Assembly: GCF_002160955.1 (NCBI RefSeq)
Contig: NZ_NFLN01000004.1
Coordinates: 1-64,000 of the forward strand
Direction: 5' to 3'
Source: Gemmiger sp. An120
GTDB taxonomy: Bacteria; Bacillota; Clostridia; Oscillospirales; Ruminococcaceae
DNA length: 64,000 nucleotides
Shown: piece by piece, positions 49,765 to 59,743 of the stretch
How positions within the stretch are numbered: position 1 is the stretch's first letter
Layout: the number at the start of each line of letters is the position of its first letter
Position numbers and translations under genes: made by a program
Notes under the pieces: model-generated
Told to the model about the DNA's origin: nothing
The model's input: the letters and a program-made list of their open reading frames with translations, nothing else
Database searches by the model: none

Positions 49765-51273
49765 ATGCGAGGAATCTACACCCCCGTAATCGACATCCGC
49801 CGCAAAGTCTTTACCGAAGTGGCCCGGATGTCCTACGAAGGCGGAAATTATGCGGAAAAGATGACTACCCTGCCCTTTAAGATCGTGCCCGGCGAAATCG
49901 GCAAGCTGCGGCACAACATCTTCCTGGAGCGGGCCATCGTAAGCGAGCGTATCCGGCTGGCCATGGGCCTGCCCCTGCGTCCGGTGGACACCCAGATACC
50001 CGCCAGCGCCGGCGTGGAGCACAGCGCCATTGCGGAAAAGTACTACGATCCGCCGCTGATCAACGTGATTAAGTTTGCCTGCAACAGCTGCCCGGAGAAG
50101 CTGGTCAAGGTAACCAGCATGTGTCAGGGCTGTCTGGCCCATCCCTGCCAGGAAGTCTGCCCCAAAAAGGCGATTTCTTTCCGCAACGGGCTGAGCCACA
50201 TTGACCAGGATCTGTGCATCAAGTGCGGCAAGTGCGTGGACGCCTGCCCCTACCATGCCATCGTGAAGATGGAGCGGCCCTGCGCCCAGGCCTGCGGCAT
50301 GAACGCCATCAAGTCGGACGAGTTCGGCCGTGCCGAAATTGATTACGACAAGTGCGTATCCTGCGGCATGTGCCTGGTGAACTGCCCCTTCGGCGCCATT
50401 TCCGACAAGGGCCAGATCTTCCAGCTGATCCAGTCCATCCAGCAGGGCGACCGGGTGTTTGCCATCGTGGCCCCGGCGTTCATCAACCAGTTCCCCGGCC
50501 TGACCCCGGAGAAGTTCAAGGCTGCCATGAAGCAGCTGGGCTTTGACGACGTGGTGGAGGTGGCCATCGGCGCCGACCTGTGCACCGTGGAGGAAGCCAA
50601 GGACTTCATGCGTGAGGTGCCGGAGCATCAGCCGTTCATGGCGACCAGCTGCTGCCCGTCCTGGAGCGTGATGGCCAAGAAGCTGTTCCCGGAACTGGCC
50701 CCCTACATCAGCATGACCATGACCCCCATGGTGCTGACTGCCCGCCTGCTGAAGAAGCAGCACAAGAACATCAAGGTGGCCTTTATCGGGCCCTGCTCCG
50801 CCAAGAAGCTGGAGGCCAGTCGCCGCACCGTGCGCAGCGATGTGGACTTTGTGCTGACCTTTGAGGAACTGATGGGCATGTTTGAGGCCCGTGAAGTGGA
50901 CTTCGACATTCTGGAGGACGAGGGCGGTCTGGACCGTGCCACCGCCGCAGGCCGCGGCTTTGCCGTCAGCGGCGGCGTGGCGCAGGCTGTGGCCGACGCC
51001 ATCCATCGTCTGGACCCGGAGCGCGAGGTCAAGATCGCCAGCGCCCAGGGCCTGGCGGAGTGCAAGAAGCTGCTGATGATGGCCAAGGCCGGCAAGTACA
51101 ACGGCTATCTGCTGGAGGGCATGGGTTGCCCCGGCGGCTGTATCGCCGGTGCGGGCACCCTGGCCGACCCGGCCAAGACCGCGGCCATCCTGGCCAAGTA
51201 CAAGAAGGAAGCCAATCTCCAGGACGCGCTGGACAGCCCCTACGAGATTACCCTGAACTTCCTGCACGACTGA
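49765..51273 (+). CDS. Monomeric [FeFe] hydrogenase, group B-like
   Basis: 502 residues after GAAAGGAG. N-terminal ~100 residues without cofactor motif, then several 4Fe-4S motifs (CLAHPCQEVCPKK, CIKCGKCVDACPYHAI, CVSCGMCLVNCPFGAI) and a hydrogenase catalytic domain. H-cluster motifs: TSCCPSW (294-300, P1), GPCSAKK (342-348, P2) and EGMGCPGGCI (451-460, P3). P2 with G instead of the M of MPC, and the P3 form, fit group B rather than group A. It evolves or takes up H2 with ferredoxin as likely partner; maturases are not in the window. Monocistronic. Confidence 0.9.
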   Translation: MRGIYTPVIDIRRKVFTEVARMSYEGGNYAEKMTTLPFKIVPGEIGKLRHNIFLERAIVSERIRLAMGLPLRPVDTQIPASAGVEHSAIAEKYYDPPLINVIKFACNSCPEKLVKVTSMCQGCLAHPCQEVCPKKAISFRNGLSHIDQDLCIKCGKCVDACPYHAIVKMERPCAQACGMNAIKSDEFGRAEIDYDKCVSCGMCLVNCPFGAISDKGQIFQLIQSIQQGDRVFAIVAPAFINQFPGLTPEKFKAAMKQLGFDDVVEVAIGADLCTVEEAKDFMREVPEHQPFMATSCCPSWSVMAKKLFPELAPYISMTMTPMVLTARLLKKQHKNIKVAFIGPCSAKKLEASRRTVRSDVDFVLTFEELMGMFEAREVDFDILEDEGGLDRATAAGRGFAVSGGVAQAVADAIHRLDPEREVKIASAQGLAECKKLLMMAKAGKYNGYLLEGMGCPGGCIAGAGTLADPAKTAAILAKYKKEANLQDALDSPYEITLNFLHD

Positions 51274-51286
51274 TACAGAACATTAT

Positions 51287-51332
51287 AACCGAGAAACCCC
51301 GGTGCGCTGTGCGCACCGGGGCTTCTCGGTTT
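51287..51332. terminator. Long hairpin between hydrogenase and glnN
   Basis: AACCGAGAA-CCCCGGTGCGC pairs with GCGCACCGGGG-TTCTCGGTT (loop TGT, one bulge). T runs on both sides are short, so it is a likely but not ideal terminator for both convergent genes. Confidence 0.65.
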
Positions 51333-51423
51333 GAAAGGAAAAACGAGCATTGAGAACCGTTCGCCGCACCCGGCCGCCCGGCCGGGGGAACACCGTCGGA
51401 ACAACCCGGGCCGGCGCCCGCTC

Positions 51424-53499
<2,076 letters not shown>

Positions 53500-53536
53500 A
53501 CTAAACTCTCCTTCCCTCAAACACGCTGTTTTTCGT

Positions 53537-54535
53537 TTACAGCAGCGGAATACCCGCTTGTTCGCAATCCTTTACCATCTCCTGCGGCCACAGGCTGACC
53601 TGCACCTCACCAATGTGGGCCTTGCCCAGCAGCAGCATGCACAGACGGCTCTGGCCGATGCCGCCGCCCATGGTCAGGGGCAGGGTGCCGTCCAGCACCG
53701 CCTTGTGGAACGGCAGCTCCAGCCGCTGGGGGCAGCCGGCCAGTTCGCACTGGCGGCGCATGCTCTCCGCATCCACCCGGATGCCCATGCTGGACACCTC
53801 AAAAGCGTGGCCCAGCACACTGTTCCAGAACAGGATATCCCCGTTCAGCGCCCAGTCGTCATAGTCGGGGGCGCGGCCGTCGTGCTTCTGGCCGCTCTTC
53901 AAAGCCCCGCCGATCTGCATGACAAAGGCGGTGGGATGGTCTTGCAGCCAGGCGTCCTCCCGCTCTTTCGGGGTCTTGTCAGGCCACCGGTCTTCCAGTT
54001 CCTGGGTAGTCACAAAGCTGACCTCACGGGACAGCTCCACCGGCAGGGCGGGATATTCCTTTTTCACCGCGTCCAGGGTATCGCAGACCGCCGCCACGAT
54101 CTGACGGACCGTTTCTTTCAGCTGTTCCACCGTGCGGGTTTCCCGGGTGATCACCTTTTCCCAGTCCCACTGATCCACGTAGACCGAGTGGAGAGCATCC
54201 AGTTCCTCGTCCCGGCGGATAGCGTTCATGTCGGTATACAGGCCGGTACCGGCGGCAAATCCGTAGCGGCCCAGCGCCATGCGCTTCCACTTGGCCAGGC
54301 TGTGTACCACCTGGGCGGCGGGCAGGGTGGGAATGGCCGGAATATCAAAGGATACCGGGCGTTCCACACCGTTCAGGTCGTCGTTCAGGCCGGTGGCCGG
54401 ATCCACGAACAGCGGCGCGGTCACACGGGAGAGGCTCAGCCGCCGGGCCAGCTCCTGCTGGAAGGTCTGCTTGATAAAACCAATGGCTTTCTGGGTGTCA
54501 TACAGGCCCAAAACGGGGGTATACGCTTTTTTCAT
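53537..54535 (-). CDS. asnA: AsnA, ammonia-dependent asparagine synthetase
   Basis: 332 residues; MKKAYTPVLGLYDTQKAIGFIKQTF start, RVTAPLFVDPATGLNDDLNG, the class II tRNA synthetase-like core (ALGRYGFAAGTGLYTDMNAIRRDE; SVYVDQWDWEKVI) and GGGIGQSRLCMLLL at the end. It makes asparagine from aspartate with free ammonia. Starts 13 bp after hisH, inside a glutamine/ammonia operon. Confidence 0.97.
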   Translation of the reverse strand: MKKAYTPVLGLYDTQKAIGFIKQTFQQELARRLSLSRVTAPLFVDPATGLNDDLNGVERPVSFDIPAIPTLPAAQVVHSLAKWKRMALGRYGFAAGTGLYTDMNAIRRDEELDALHSVYVDQWDWEKVITRETRTVEQLKETVRQIVAAVCDTLDAVKKEYPALPVELSREVSFVTTQELEDRWPDKTPKEREDAWLQDHPTAFVMQIGGALKSGQKHDGRAPDYDDWALNGDILFWNSVLGHAFEVSSMGIRVDAESMRRQCELAGCPQRLELPFHKAVLDGTLPLTMGGGIGQSRLCMLLLGKAHIGEVQVSLWPQEMVKDCEQAGIPLL

Positions 54536-54548
54536 AGGTCATTCCTCC

Positions 54549-55211
54549 TTATTCCAAGGCCGGGGCGCCAGCCAGGCGAACAAACGCCTGCAGGATACCC
54601 AGGCCTGTCTTGGCACTTTTTTCCGGATGAAACTGCACGCCGGTTACATTGGCCCGCTGCACCGCCGCGCATACGGTGTGGCCGCCATACAGGGTATAGG
54701 CCAGGCGGTCAGCCTCCCGGGAGGGATGGGCGGCAAAGCTGTGCACGAAGTACACCTCTTCGCCCGGCTGCACATCCGCCAGCGGCAAGGCGGCAAATCC
54801 CGCCGTGCGGGACGGGTACAGCCCGCTCCATCCCACGTGGGGAACCCGCAGCGGCGCGCCGTCGGTATCCAGCCGGGGCAGCGGCTCCACCGTGCCGGGG
54901 ATCAGCCCCAGACCGGCGGTTTCGCCGTCCTCATAGCCGGTATCAAACAGCATCTGCATACCCAGGCAGATCCCCAGCAGCGGCACTCCTTCGGACGCCT
55001 TCTGCCGGATGGCCTCGTCCAGGCCGCTCTCCCGCAGACGGGCCATGCCGTCGGCAAAGGAGCCTACGCCCGGCAGCACCAGCGCCGCCGTTTTCTGCAG
55101 ATCCCGGGGGCTGTGAGCGAACAGGGTTTGTGCGCCGCAGTGTTCCAGCGCCCGCCGCACACTGAGCAGGTTGCCCCGGCCATAGTCAATGATGGTTACG
55201 ACCGGCCGCAT
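54549..55211 (-). CDS. hisH: HisH-like glutaminase subunit of an amidotransferase
   Basis: 220 residues. Class I glutamine amidotransferase: PGVGSFADGMARL oxyanion region, nucleophile C82 in LGICLGMQ, and H195/E197 in QFHPEKS; the catalytic triad is complete. It releases ammonia from glutamine. No histidine biosynthesis gene is near; instead it overlaps the HisF-like gene by 16 bp and follows an N-acetyl sugar amidotransferase-type gene. In such trios (as in WbpG/PseA systems) HisH and HisF form a side module that feeds ammonia to the third protein. So I read it as the 'HisH2' type. Confidence 0.88.
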   Translation of the reverse strand: MRPVVTIIDYGRGNLLSVRRALEHCGAQTLFAHSPRDLQKTAALVLPGVGSFADGMARLRESGLDEAIRQKASEGVPLLGICLGMQMLFDTGYEDGETAGLGLIPGTVEPLPRLDTDGAPLRVPHVGWSGLYPSRTAGFAALPLADVQPGEEVYFVHSFAAHPSREADRLAYTLYGGHTVCAAVQRANVTGVQFHPEKSAKTGLGILQAFVRLAGAPALE

Positions 55212-55975
55212 ACTCTCACCTCCACGCCCTGTCGGGCCAGTTGTTCCTTGAGGGTGGGGATGTCGGCATCGCCGTAGTGCAGGATGCTGCCTACGGCCAC
55301 CGCTGCCGCGCCGCCCTGTACAGCCCGGGCCAGATCCCCGGCCCCGGACGCGCCGCCGGCAGCAATCACCGGCACAGGCACCGCGGCACAGACAGCGGCG
55401 ATCAGCTCCTGATCCATGCCTTTGCGGAATCCCTCTTTATCTACGCCGGTAAGCAGGATCTCCCCTGCCCCCCGGGCCACCCCCTCTTTGACCCACTCCA
55501 GCACATCCCGGCCGGAGTGTTCCCGGCCATTGTCGTAGTAGGCTTCCCAGCCGGCGGACGGATCGGCGGGGTTCCGCCGCTTGGCCTGCACGCTGAGCAC
55601 CATGCACTGGCTGCCGAACGCCCGGGCGACTTCCCCGATCAGTTCCGGCCGGCGCAGGGCCGCGGTGTTGATGGCGGCCTTGTCCGCCCCTGCCCGCAGG
55701 ATGGCGGCCACGTCCTCCACGCTGCGCAGCCCGCCGCCCGCGGTGATGGGGATAAACACATCGGCGGTAGCCTGGCGAAGAATGTCCCCCAGATTGTTGC
55801 GCTCATACAGGCTGGCAACCGTGTCCAGGTAGAGCAGCTCATCCACGCCCTGCCGGTAATACCGCACCGCGAACTCGTGCGGATCGCCCAGTTTTCGCAG
55901 CCCCTCGTACTGGATGCCCTTGACCAGGTTCTCGTCCTTTACATCCAGCCGGGCGATCAGGCGTACCCGGCTCAT
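55196..55975 (-). CDS. hisF: HisF-like ammonia-channel subunit with lost cyclase residue
   Basis: 259 residues, (beta/alpha)8 barrel of HisF type: start RVRLIARLDVKDENLVKGIQ, D11 conserved; ITAGGGLRSVEDV, ADKAAINT, GAGEILLTGVDKEG. At position 130 in LSVQAKRR the catalytic Asp of real HisF (IDAKR) is Gln, so cyclase activity for histidine synthesis should be lost while the barrel can still guide ammonia. The GIQYEGLRKLGDP stretch is of the surface-sugar-associated HisF2 type. It overlaps both neighbours (ATGA with the upstream gene). Confidence 0.88.
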   Translation of the reverse strand: MSRVRLIARLDVKDENLVKGIQYEGLRKLGDPHEFAVRYYRQGVDELLYLDTVASLYERNNLGDILRQATADVFIPITAGGGLRSVEDVAAILRAGADKAAINTAALRRPELIGEVARAFGSQCMVLSVQAKRRNPADPSAGWEAYYDNGREHSGRDVLEWVKEGVARGAGEILLTGVDKEGFRKGMDQELIAAVCAAVPVPVIAAGGASGAGDLARAVQGGAAAVAVGSILHYGDADIPTLKEQLARQGVEVRVCGRS

Positions 55976-57324
55976 CGCGCCGCCCCCCAGCCGCAGAGGC
56001 TGTCGCCCTCATAGGGGGTATGCCGCAGCGACCAGACGCCGTCCTTGTAATTCCACAGGTGGGGCGAACGGAACCGGTCGGCCAGGTGCATGAAGTAATC
56101 CAGATCCATTTCCGGCTGCTCAAAGCAGTCGGCGGCTTTGCCGAAATGCTTTTTGTCGATGGAGATATACCGGAAGAATTCATCGGCAAACCGGGCGGGG
56201 AATTCCCCGTCAAACTTGCGGCAGAGGGCCACGCCCTCCGGGCGGGTGATCTCGTGGTTGCGGATCTCCTGGGCCGCGTCGTAGGTGCAGCGGCCGATGC
56301 CGTACTTGATGTAGGTGGTGTAATAGAAGAAGTCGTCCACCTTGTCGTCGATGGAATTGTACTTGGAATAGGTACCGGCGGTGCGCTCCGGGCTGGGGAC
56401 AAACCCGCCGTGCTCCACGCTGTAATAGTAGGCGCCCTGGGGATGCCACTTTTCGTAGTAGCCCATGTAATGGACCTGGATGTGGTTTTTCTCCACGTCG
56501 CTGGTCTCGCAGGGCAGGTAGATGGCCAGGTCGGCCGCGTCCACCCCGAAATCCTCCTTCAGCTGCCGCAGCGACACGCCGCCCAGATAGATATGGTCGA
56601 AGTCGTTGGTGGCAAAGAACCGTTCGTCCCGCAGGGCGGTGTCATTGTCCGCGATGGGATTGCCGAACTCGGCTTCGTTCTCCCCGTAGAATACCAGCGG
56701 AATACCGAATTTGGCGGCCATCTTGGGGGCCAGCTGCTTCTGGCCCAGGATAAACGGCTGGAACGGATGGAACAGGTTTTCGGTGGCCAGCCGGGTCAGC
56801 AGCCGGTGGGTCAGGCCGTTGGGGGTACACAGGTAGTTGTCAAATCCCGCGTGGATCCAGGCCTCAAAGTTCTGCCAGCCCCAGCTGGTGTAGATGTGCG
56901 GGGCCCAGGTAACGGTAAGCGGATGCATCCCGTACTTGTATTTCAGCAGATGGGCGGCATAGAAGCTGTCCTTGCCGCCGGAACCGGGCACCAGGCAGTC
57001 GTAGCTGCCGTCGGTTTTGCGATACCGGTCACACAGTTCCCGCAGCTGCCGCTCCCGGTCGGCCCAGTCGATGCGGCCCTCCTTGTTGTGGCAGGCGTGG
57101 CAGGCATCGCAGACGCCGTCCTCCTGAATCACCATGGTGGCCTTTTTCGAGCGGATGGTGTGCTCGAACTCCTGGCAGCTGTTGGGCTTCTGGTTGCTCA
57201 TCACACATTCGCGGCAGAACTGCACCTTGCGGGGCAGGCCGAAATACGCTTCCCGCTCCTCGTCCGGGATGGACGGATCATATTTCGCATAGTCGATGGG
57301 CAGGTATCGGGGCAATTTTTCCAT
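55972..57324 (-). CDS. N-acetyl sugar amidotransferase-type PP-loop enzyme (WbpG/PseA family)
   Basis: 450 residues; AAGGAAAAGTGAGG lies before the ATG. An N-terminal Cys cluster (FCRECVMSNQKP; C72-x2-C75-x2-C78) for zinc, then an ATP-pyrophosphatase PP-loop S115-G-G-K-D-S120. The rest follows the family of enzymes that turn a sugar N-acetyl group into acetamidino using ammonia from HisH/HisF partners. Family members normally sit in pseudaminic, legionaminic or mannuronic-acid gene clusters; here there is no sugar gene, but glutamine synthetases and AsnA. Its substrate could therefore be different. First gene of the unit ending with glnN, controlled by the leader at 57400-57455. Confidence 0.85.
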   Translation of the reverse strand: MEKLPRYLPIDYAKYDPSIPDEEREAYFGLPRKVQFCRECVMSNQKPNSCQEFEHTIRSKKATMVIQEDGVCDACHACHNKEGRIDWADRERQLRELCDRYRKTDGSYDCLVPGSGGKDSFYAAHLLKYKYGMHPLTVTWAPHIYTSWGWQNFEAWIHAGFDNYLCTPNGLTHRLLTRLATENLFHPFQPFILGQKQLAPKMAAKFGIPLVFYGENEAEFGNPIADNDTALRDERFFATNDFDHIYLGGVSLRQLKEDFGVDAADLAIYLPCETSDVEKNHIQVHYMGYYEKWHPQGAYYYSVEHGGFVPSPERTAGTYSKYNSIDDKVDDFFYYTTYIKYGIGRCTYDAAQEIRNHEITRPEGVALCRKFDGEFPARFADEFFRYISIDKKHFGKAADCFEQPEMDLDYFMHLADRFRSPHLWNYKDGVWSLRHTPYEGDSLCGWGAAR

Positions 57325-57366
57325 AGGTTGTACGCCTCACTTTTCCTTCAAAGATTCCTTTCAAAC

Positions 57367-57387
57367 CGGCGCGGCCCTGCCGCGCCG
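57367..57387 (-). other. GC-rich hairpin before the amidotransferase ribosome site
   Basis: A perfect 8 bp stem CGGCGCGG / CCGCGCCG with a five-base loop, between the leader terminator and the Shine-Dalgarno. It may stabilise the processed 5' end. Confidence 0.5.
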
Positions 57388-57399
57388 TATATATAAAGG

Positions 57400-57455
57400 A
57401 AAGGCGCCTGCCGGCAGGGGGAGTTTTCCCTCTGCGCGGCAGGCGCCTTTGCCTG
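57400..57455 (-). promoter_or_regulatory. ANTAR-type antiterminator target plus terminator, amidotransferase leader
   Basis: On the minus strand, CAGGC-AAAGGC-GCCTG (57455 to 57440) is a 5 bp hairpin with a six-base loop having A at 1 and G at 4. Its loop and 3' arm are also the 5' arm of a 14 bp terminator (AAAGGCGCCTGCCG with CGGCAGGCGCCTTT, 57437-57450 and 57400-57413), followed by CCTTTATATATA. The two structures exclude each other. This lies between the ANTAR gene and the amidotransferase gene, so it decides readthrough from glnA into that operon. Confidence 0.75.
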
Positions 57456-57472
57456 TCGATAGGATGGCGGGC

Positions 57473-58042
57473 TCACAGGGCCCGGTCTTCGTAGTTCTGC
57501 AAAATTTCCAGCGCGGCTTCCCGGCTGGTAATGCGGGCATCCATTGCCCGTTTTTCAATCAGCCGGTGCGCCTCCTCTTCGGAGAGGTCCGCATACCGGG
57601 CCAGCACGCATTTGGCGCGGCTGATCACCCGGGCTTCGTCCAGCCGTTTGGCCAGACGCTGGTTCTGGGCCATCAGCGCCCGCACCCGCTGCTGGCTGGT
57701 GCGGATGAGCCGCAGCGCAAACGCCGCCTGCTGGCGGGAAAGCGGCCGTCCCAGCACGAACACCCCGTACTTTTCCAGCCCGGCGGCCAGCCGGTCCGCC
57801 TGCGGCCCGGGGCAGAGCAGGATGACCCCCGCCCCGCTGTCCGCCGCCTGCACGGCCAGATCCCGGCCGAATTCGTCCGGCAGCGGCGCGTTGACCACCA
57901 GCAGTTCACAGCCGTTCTGGCCCATGGCGCGGCGGGCTTCCCCCGCGCTGGTACAGCAGACCGCCCCCTGGCCGGGCCCCGCAAACAGGGTGCGCAGGGT
58001 GTCGTGGTACTGACGGTCGCTTGCGATCAGGACACCGGCCAT
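57473..58042 (-). CDS. ANTAR RNA-binding antiterminator with pseudo-receiver (NitR-like)
   Basis: 189 residues from the ATG at 58042 (GAGGTGA five bases before). N-terminal receiver-like fold (GVLIASDRQYHDTL; CELLVVNAPLPDEFG), but the residue that should accept phosphate is Asn51, so phosphorylation control is unlikely. A coiled linker (~110-135) leads to an ANTAR domain: DEARVISRAKCVLARYADLSEEEAHRLIEKRAMDAR, three helices with the conserved A-K and A-M residues. ANTAR proteins bind six-base-loop RNA hairpins and prevent termination. A similar gene (nitR) follows glnA in solventogenic Clostridium. Cotranscribed with glnA (38 bp gap); its probable RNA targets flank it. Confidence 0.9.
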   Translation of the reverse strand: MAGVLIASDRQYHDTLRTLFAGPGQGAVCCTSAGEARRAMGQNGCELLVVNAPLPDEFGRDLAVQAADSGAGVILLCPGPQADRLAAGLEKYGVFVLGRPLSRQQAAFALRLIRTSQQRVRALMAQNQRLAKRLDEARVISRAKCVLARYADLSEEEAHRLIEKRAMDARITSREAALEILQNYEDRAL

Positions 58043-58080
58043 TGGGCTCACCTCACTTTTACGCCGCGTAGGGCGGTATT

Positions 58081-59394
58081 TCAGATACGGTCAAAATACT
58101 GTTCCATCTCGTAAAGGACCGGGTCCGGCTCAGCGGCGTAGGCCTCGGCCTCCTTTTGTTTATAGGCAAGATAGTCGTTCAGCAAACGGGCGGGCAGCAC
58201 CCGGGGCAGAAAATCGCTCTTGCGGGCGGCCGCTACCGCCTCGGCCAGATCGGCGGGCAGCGGGGTCAGATTCGGCGCTTCGGAGGGCCGGTAAACCGCA
58301 AAGTTGGTGGAGGGCGGCAGGGTCAGTTTATCCCGGATGCCCTCAAAGCCCGCCTCCAGCAGCAGGGTTGTGACCACATAGGGGTTGCAGGAGGGGTCGG
58401 GGCTGCGCAGTTCCATGCGGCAGTCGTCCCCTTTGGCGGCAGGCACCCGCACCAGAGAGGAGCGGTTCTGGCAGCTCCAGCTGACCACGCCCGGCGCCTC
58501 GTGGCAGCCCAGCCGGTTGTAGGAGCCGGGCAGCGGGTCGGCAAACACGGTGATCTCCGGCACCCGCCGCAGGATGCCCGCCAGGAAAGCGGCCGCCTCC
58601 GGATCCGGGTTTTCGGCAAAGCCGCGGAACAGGTTTTCCCCGTTCCGGAACAGGGACAGATTCATGTGCAGGCCGCTGCCGCTGGCCCCGGGCAGGGGTT
58701 TGGGCAGGAAGGAGGCAAACAGCCCGTTCTGGGCGGCGATGGCCTTGACCGCCGTGCGCATGGTCATCAGGTCATCGGCCGCGTGCAGCGGCGAAGCGCA
58801 CCGGAAATCAATCTCGTTCTGGCCAGGGCCCTGCTCGTGGTGACTGCGCTCCGGCTGGATGCCCATTTCCTCCAGCGTCAGGCAGATCTCCCGGCGCACG
58901 TTTTCACCCCGGTCCATGGGGGCAATGTCAAAGTACCCGGCCCGGTCAAAGGGGCGGTTGGTGGGCAGGCCCCGTTCGTCGGTCTCGAACAGATAGAACT
59001 CACATTCCGGGCCCGCCAGCAGGCGGTAGCCGGCCTGCTCGGCCTGGCGCTCCACCCGCTGCAGCAGGTGCCGGCCATCCCCCTCAAAGGGGCGGCCGTC
59101 CGGATAGCGGATGTTGCACATCACCCGGGCCACGCAGCTTTCGCTGGGGCGCCAGGGCAGCAGGCAGAAGGTATCCAGATCCGGCACCAGGAACAGATCC
59201 GATTCCGCCACATTGGCAAATCCCGCGATGGCCGACGCATCAAAGGAGACGCCCGCCTCCACCGCATGGGGCAGCTGGCTGGCCATAATGGCGATGTTTT
59301 TCTGCACGCCGAAGATGTCGCAGAATGCCAGACGGATGAATTTGATGTCGTTTTCTTCAATAAACGAGAGCAGCTGGGAAAGAGAGTGGCTCAT
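58081..59394 (-). CDS. glnA: Glutamine synthetase type I
   Basis: 437 residues after AAGGAGG. Beta-grasp N-terminus (FIEENDIKFIRLAFCDIFGVQKNIAI) and catalytic domain with GPECEFYLFE, HHEQGPGQNEIDFR, LPKPLPGASGSGLHMNLSL, NRSSLVRVP and ELRSPDPSCNPY. These are the ammonia, glutamate and ATP-site blocks of GSI. The adenylylation loop is not of the GSI-beta kind, so it is probably feedback-regulated GSI-alpha. Transcribed from a strong promoter through a terminator-bearing leader. Confidence 0.96.
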   Translation of the reverse strand: MSHSLSQLLSFIEENDIKFIRLAFCDIFGVQKNIAIMASQLPHAVEAGVSFDASAIAGFANVAESDLFLVPDLDTFCLLPWRPSESCVARVMCNIRYPDGRPFEGDGRHLLQRVERQAEQAGYRLLAGPECEFYLFETDERGLPTNRPFDRAGYFDIAPMDRGENVRREICLTLEEMGIQPERSHHEQGPGQNEIDFRCASPLHAADDLMTMRTAVKAIAAQNGLFASFLPKPLPGASGSGLHMNLSLFRNGENLFRGFAENPDPEAAAFLAGILRRVPEITVFADPLPGSYNRLGCHEAPGVVSWSCQNRSSLVRVPAAKGDDCRMELRSPDPSCNPYVVTTLLLEAGFEGIRDKLTLPPSTNFAVYRPSEAPNLTPLPADLAEAVAAARKSDFLPRVLPARLLNDYLAYKQKEAEAYAAEPDPVLYEMEQYFDRI

Positions 59395-59430
59395 GGGGAT
59401 GCCTCCTTGCCGTGCGGATATGAATATGGG

Positions 59431-59475
59431 AAAAGGCGCTGCCTTCCCCTTGGCGGGGCCGCAGCGCCTTTGCTG
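59431..59475 (-). promoter_or_regulatory. ANTAR-type antiterminator target plus terminator, glnA leader
   Basis: Minus strand: CAGC-AAAGGC-GCTG (59475 to 59462), a 4 bp stem with six-base loop A1/G4. The loop and 3' arm also form the 5' arm of an 11 bp terminator AAAGGCGCTGC / GCAGCGCCTTT (59461-59471 with 59432-59442), enclosing a small CCCC/GGGG hairpin and followed by TTTTCC. The hairpin begins ~14 bases after the -10 box, so it is at the very 5' end of the RNA; there is no room for a second upstream hairpin. Confidence 0.75.
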
Positions 59476-59489
59476 GTTCCAATAGCTGC

Positions 59490-59518
59490 ATTATAGCCCC
59501 GGCCGGGCGCTTCGTCAA
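59490..59518 (-). promoter_or_regulatory. Promoter of glnA
   Basis: Minus strand: TTGACG (59513-59518), 17 bp, TATAAT (59490-59495). The 350 bp between glnA and dapL holds two divergent promoters, two leader structures, and a symmetric hairpin AAAATC-GGCC..GGCC-GATTTT at 59521-59547 of unknown use. Confidence 0.88.
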
Positions 59519-59619
59519 GCAAAATCGGGCCGCCGCGGCCGGATTTTGTCAGTTGCACAAACTTTTTCCATTTAAAGCCCTGTGCCTTGGCAAGTATAGC
59601 GCATAGGCGGCGGCGCGCC

Positions 59620-59648
59620 TTGACAATTCCCGGGGGCGATGCTATTTT
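59620..59648 (+). promoter_or_regulatory. Promoter of dapL
   Basis: TTGACA (59620-59625), 17 bp, TATTTT (59643-59648). Confidence 0.75.
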
Positions 59649-59656
59649 ATATCCTA

Positions 59657-59715
59657 TGGACAAAGGCGTCCGCGCTGGTACCGCTGCCGGTACCGGCGCG
59701 GACGTTTTGCTTTTT
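59657..59715 (+). promoter_or_regulatory. ANTAR-type antiterminator target plus terminator, dapL leader
   Basis: GGAC-AAAGGC-GTCC at 59658-59671 is a hairpin with the same six-base loop as in the two glutamine leaders. Its 3' arm overlaps the terminator stem CGTCCGCGC / GCGCGGACG (59667-59675 and 59696-59704), which contains an inner GGTACC / GGTACC hairpin and is followed by TTTTGCTTTTT. The hairpin starts about nine bases after the -10 box. Confidence 0.75.
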
Positions 59716-59743
59716 CGGGTTTCGGGAAAGGAGCGTATACAAT

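Noticed and set aside
54549-55975. HisH-HisF as histidine biosynthesis genes
   Set aside because: No other his gene is present, HisF has Gln at the catalytic position 130, and both are fused by overlaps to an N-acetyl sugar amidotransferase-type gene.
57367-57387. Second ANTAR hairpin in the amidotransferase leader
   Set aside because: The stem closes a five-base loop, lies downstream of the terminator rather than upstream, and does not fit the hexaloop rule.
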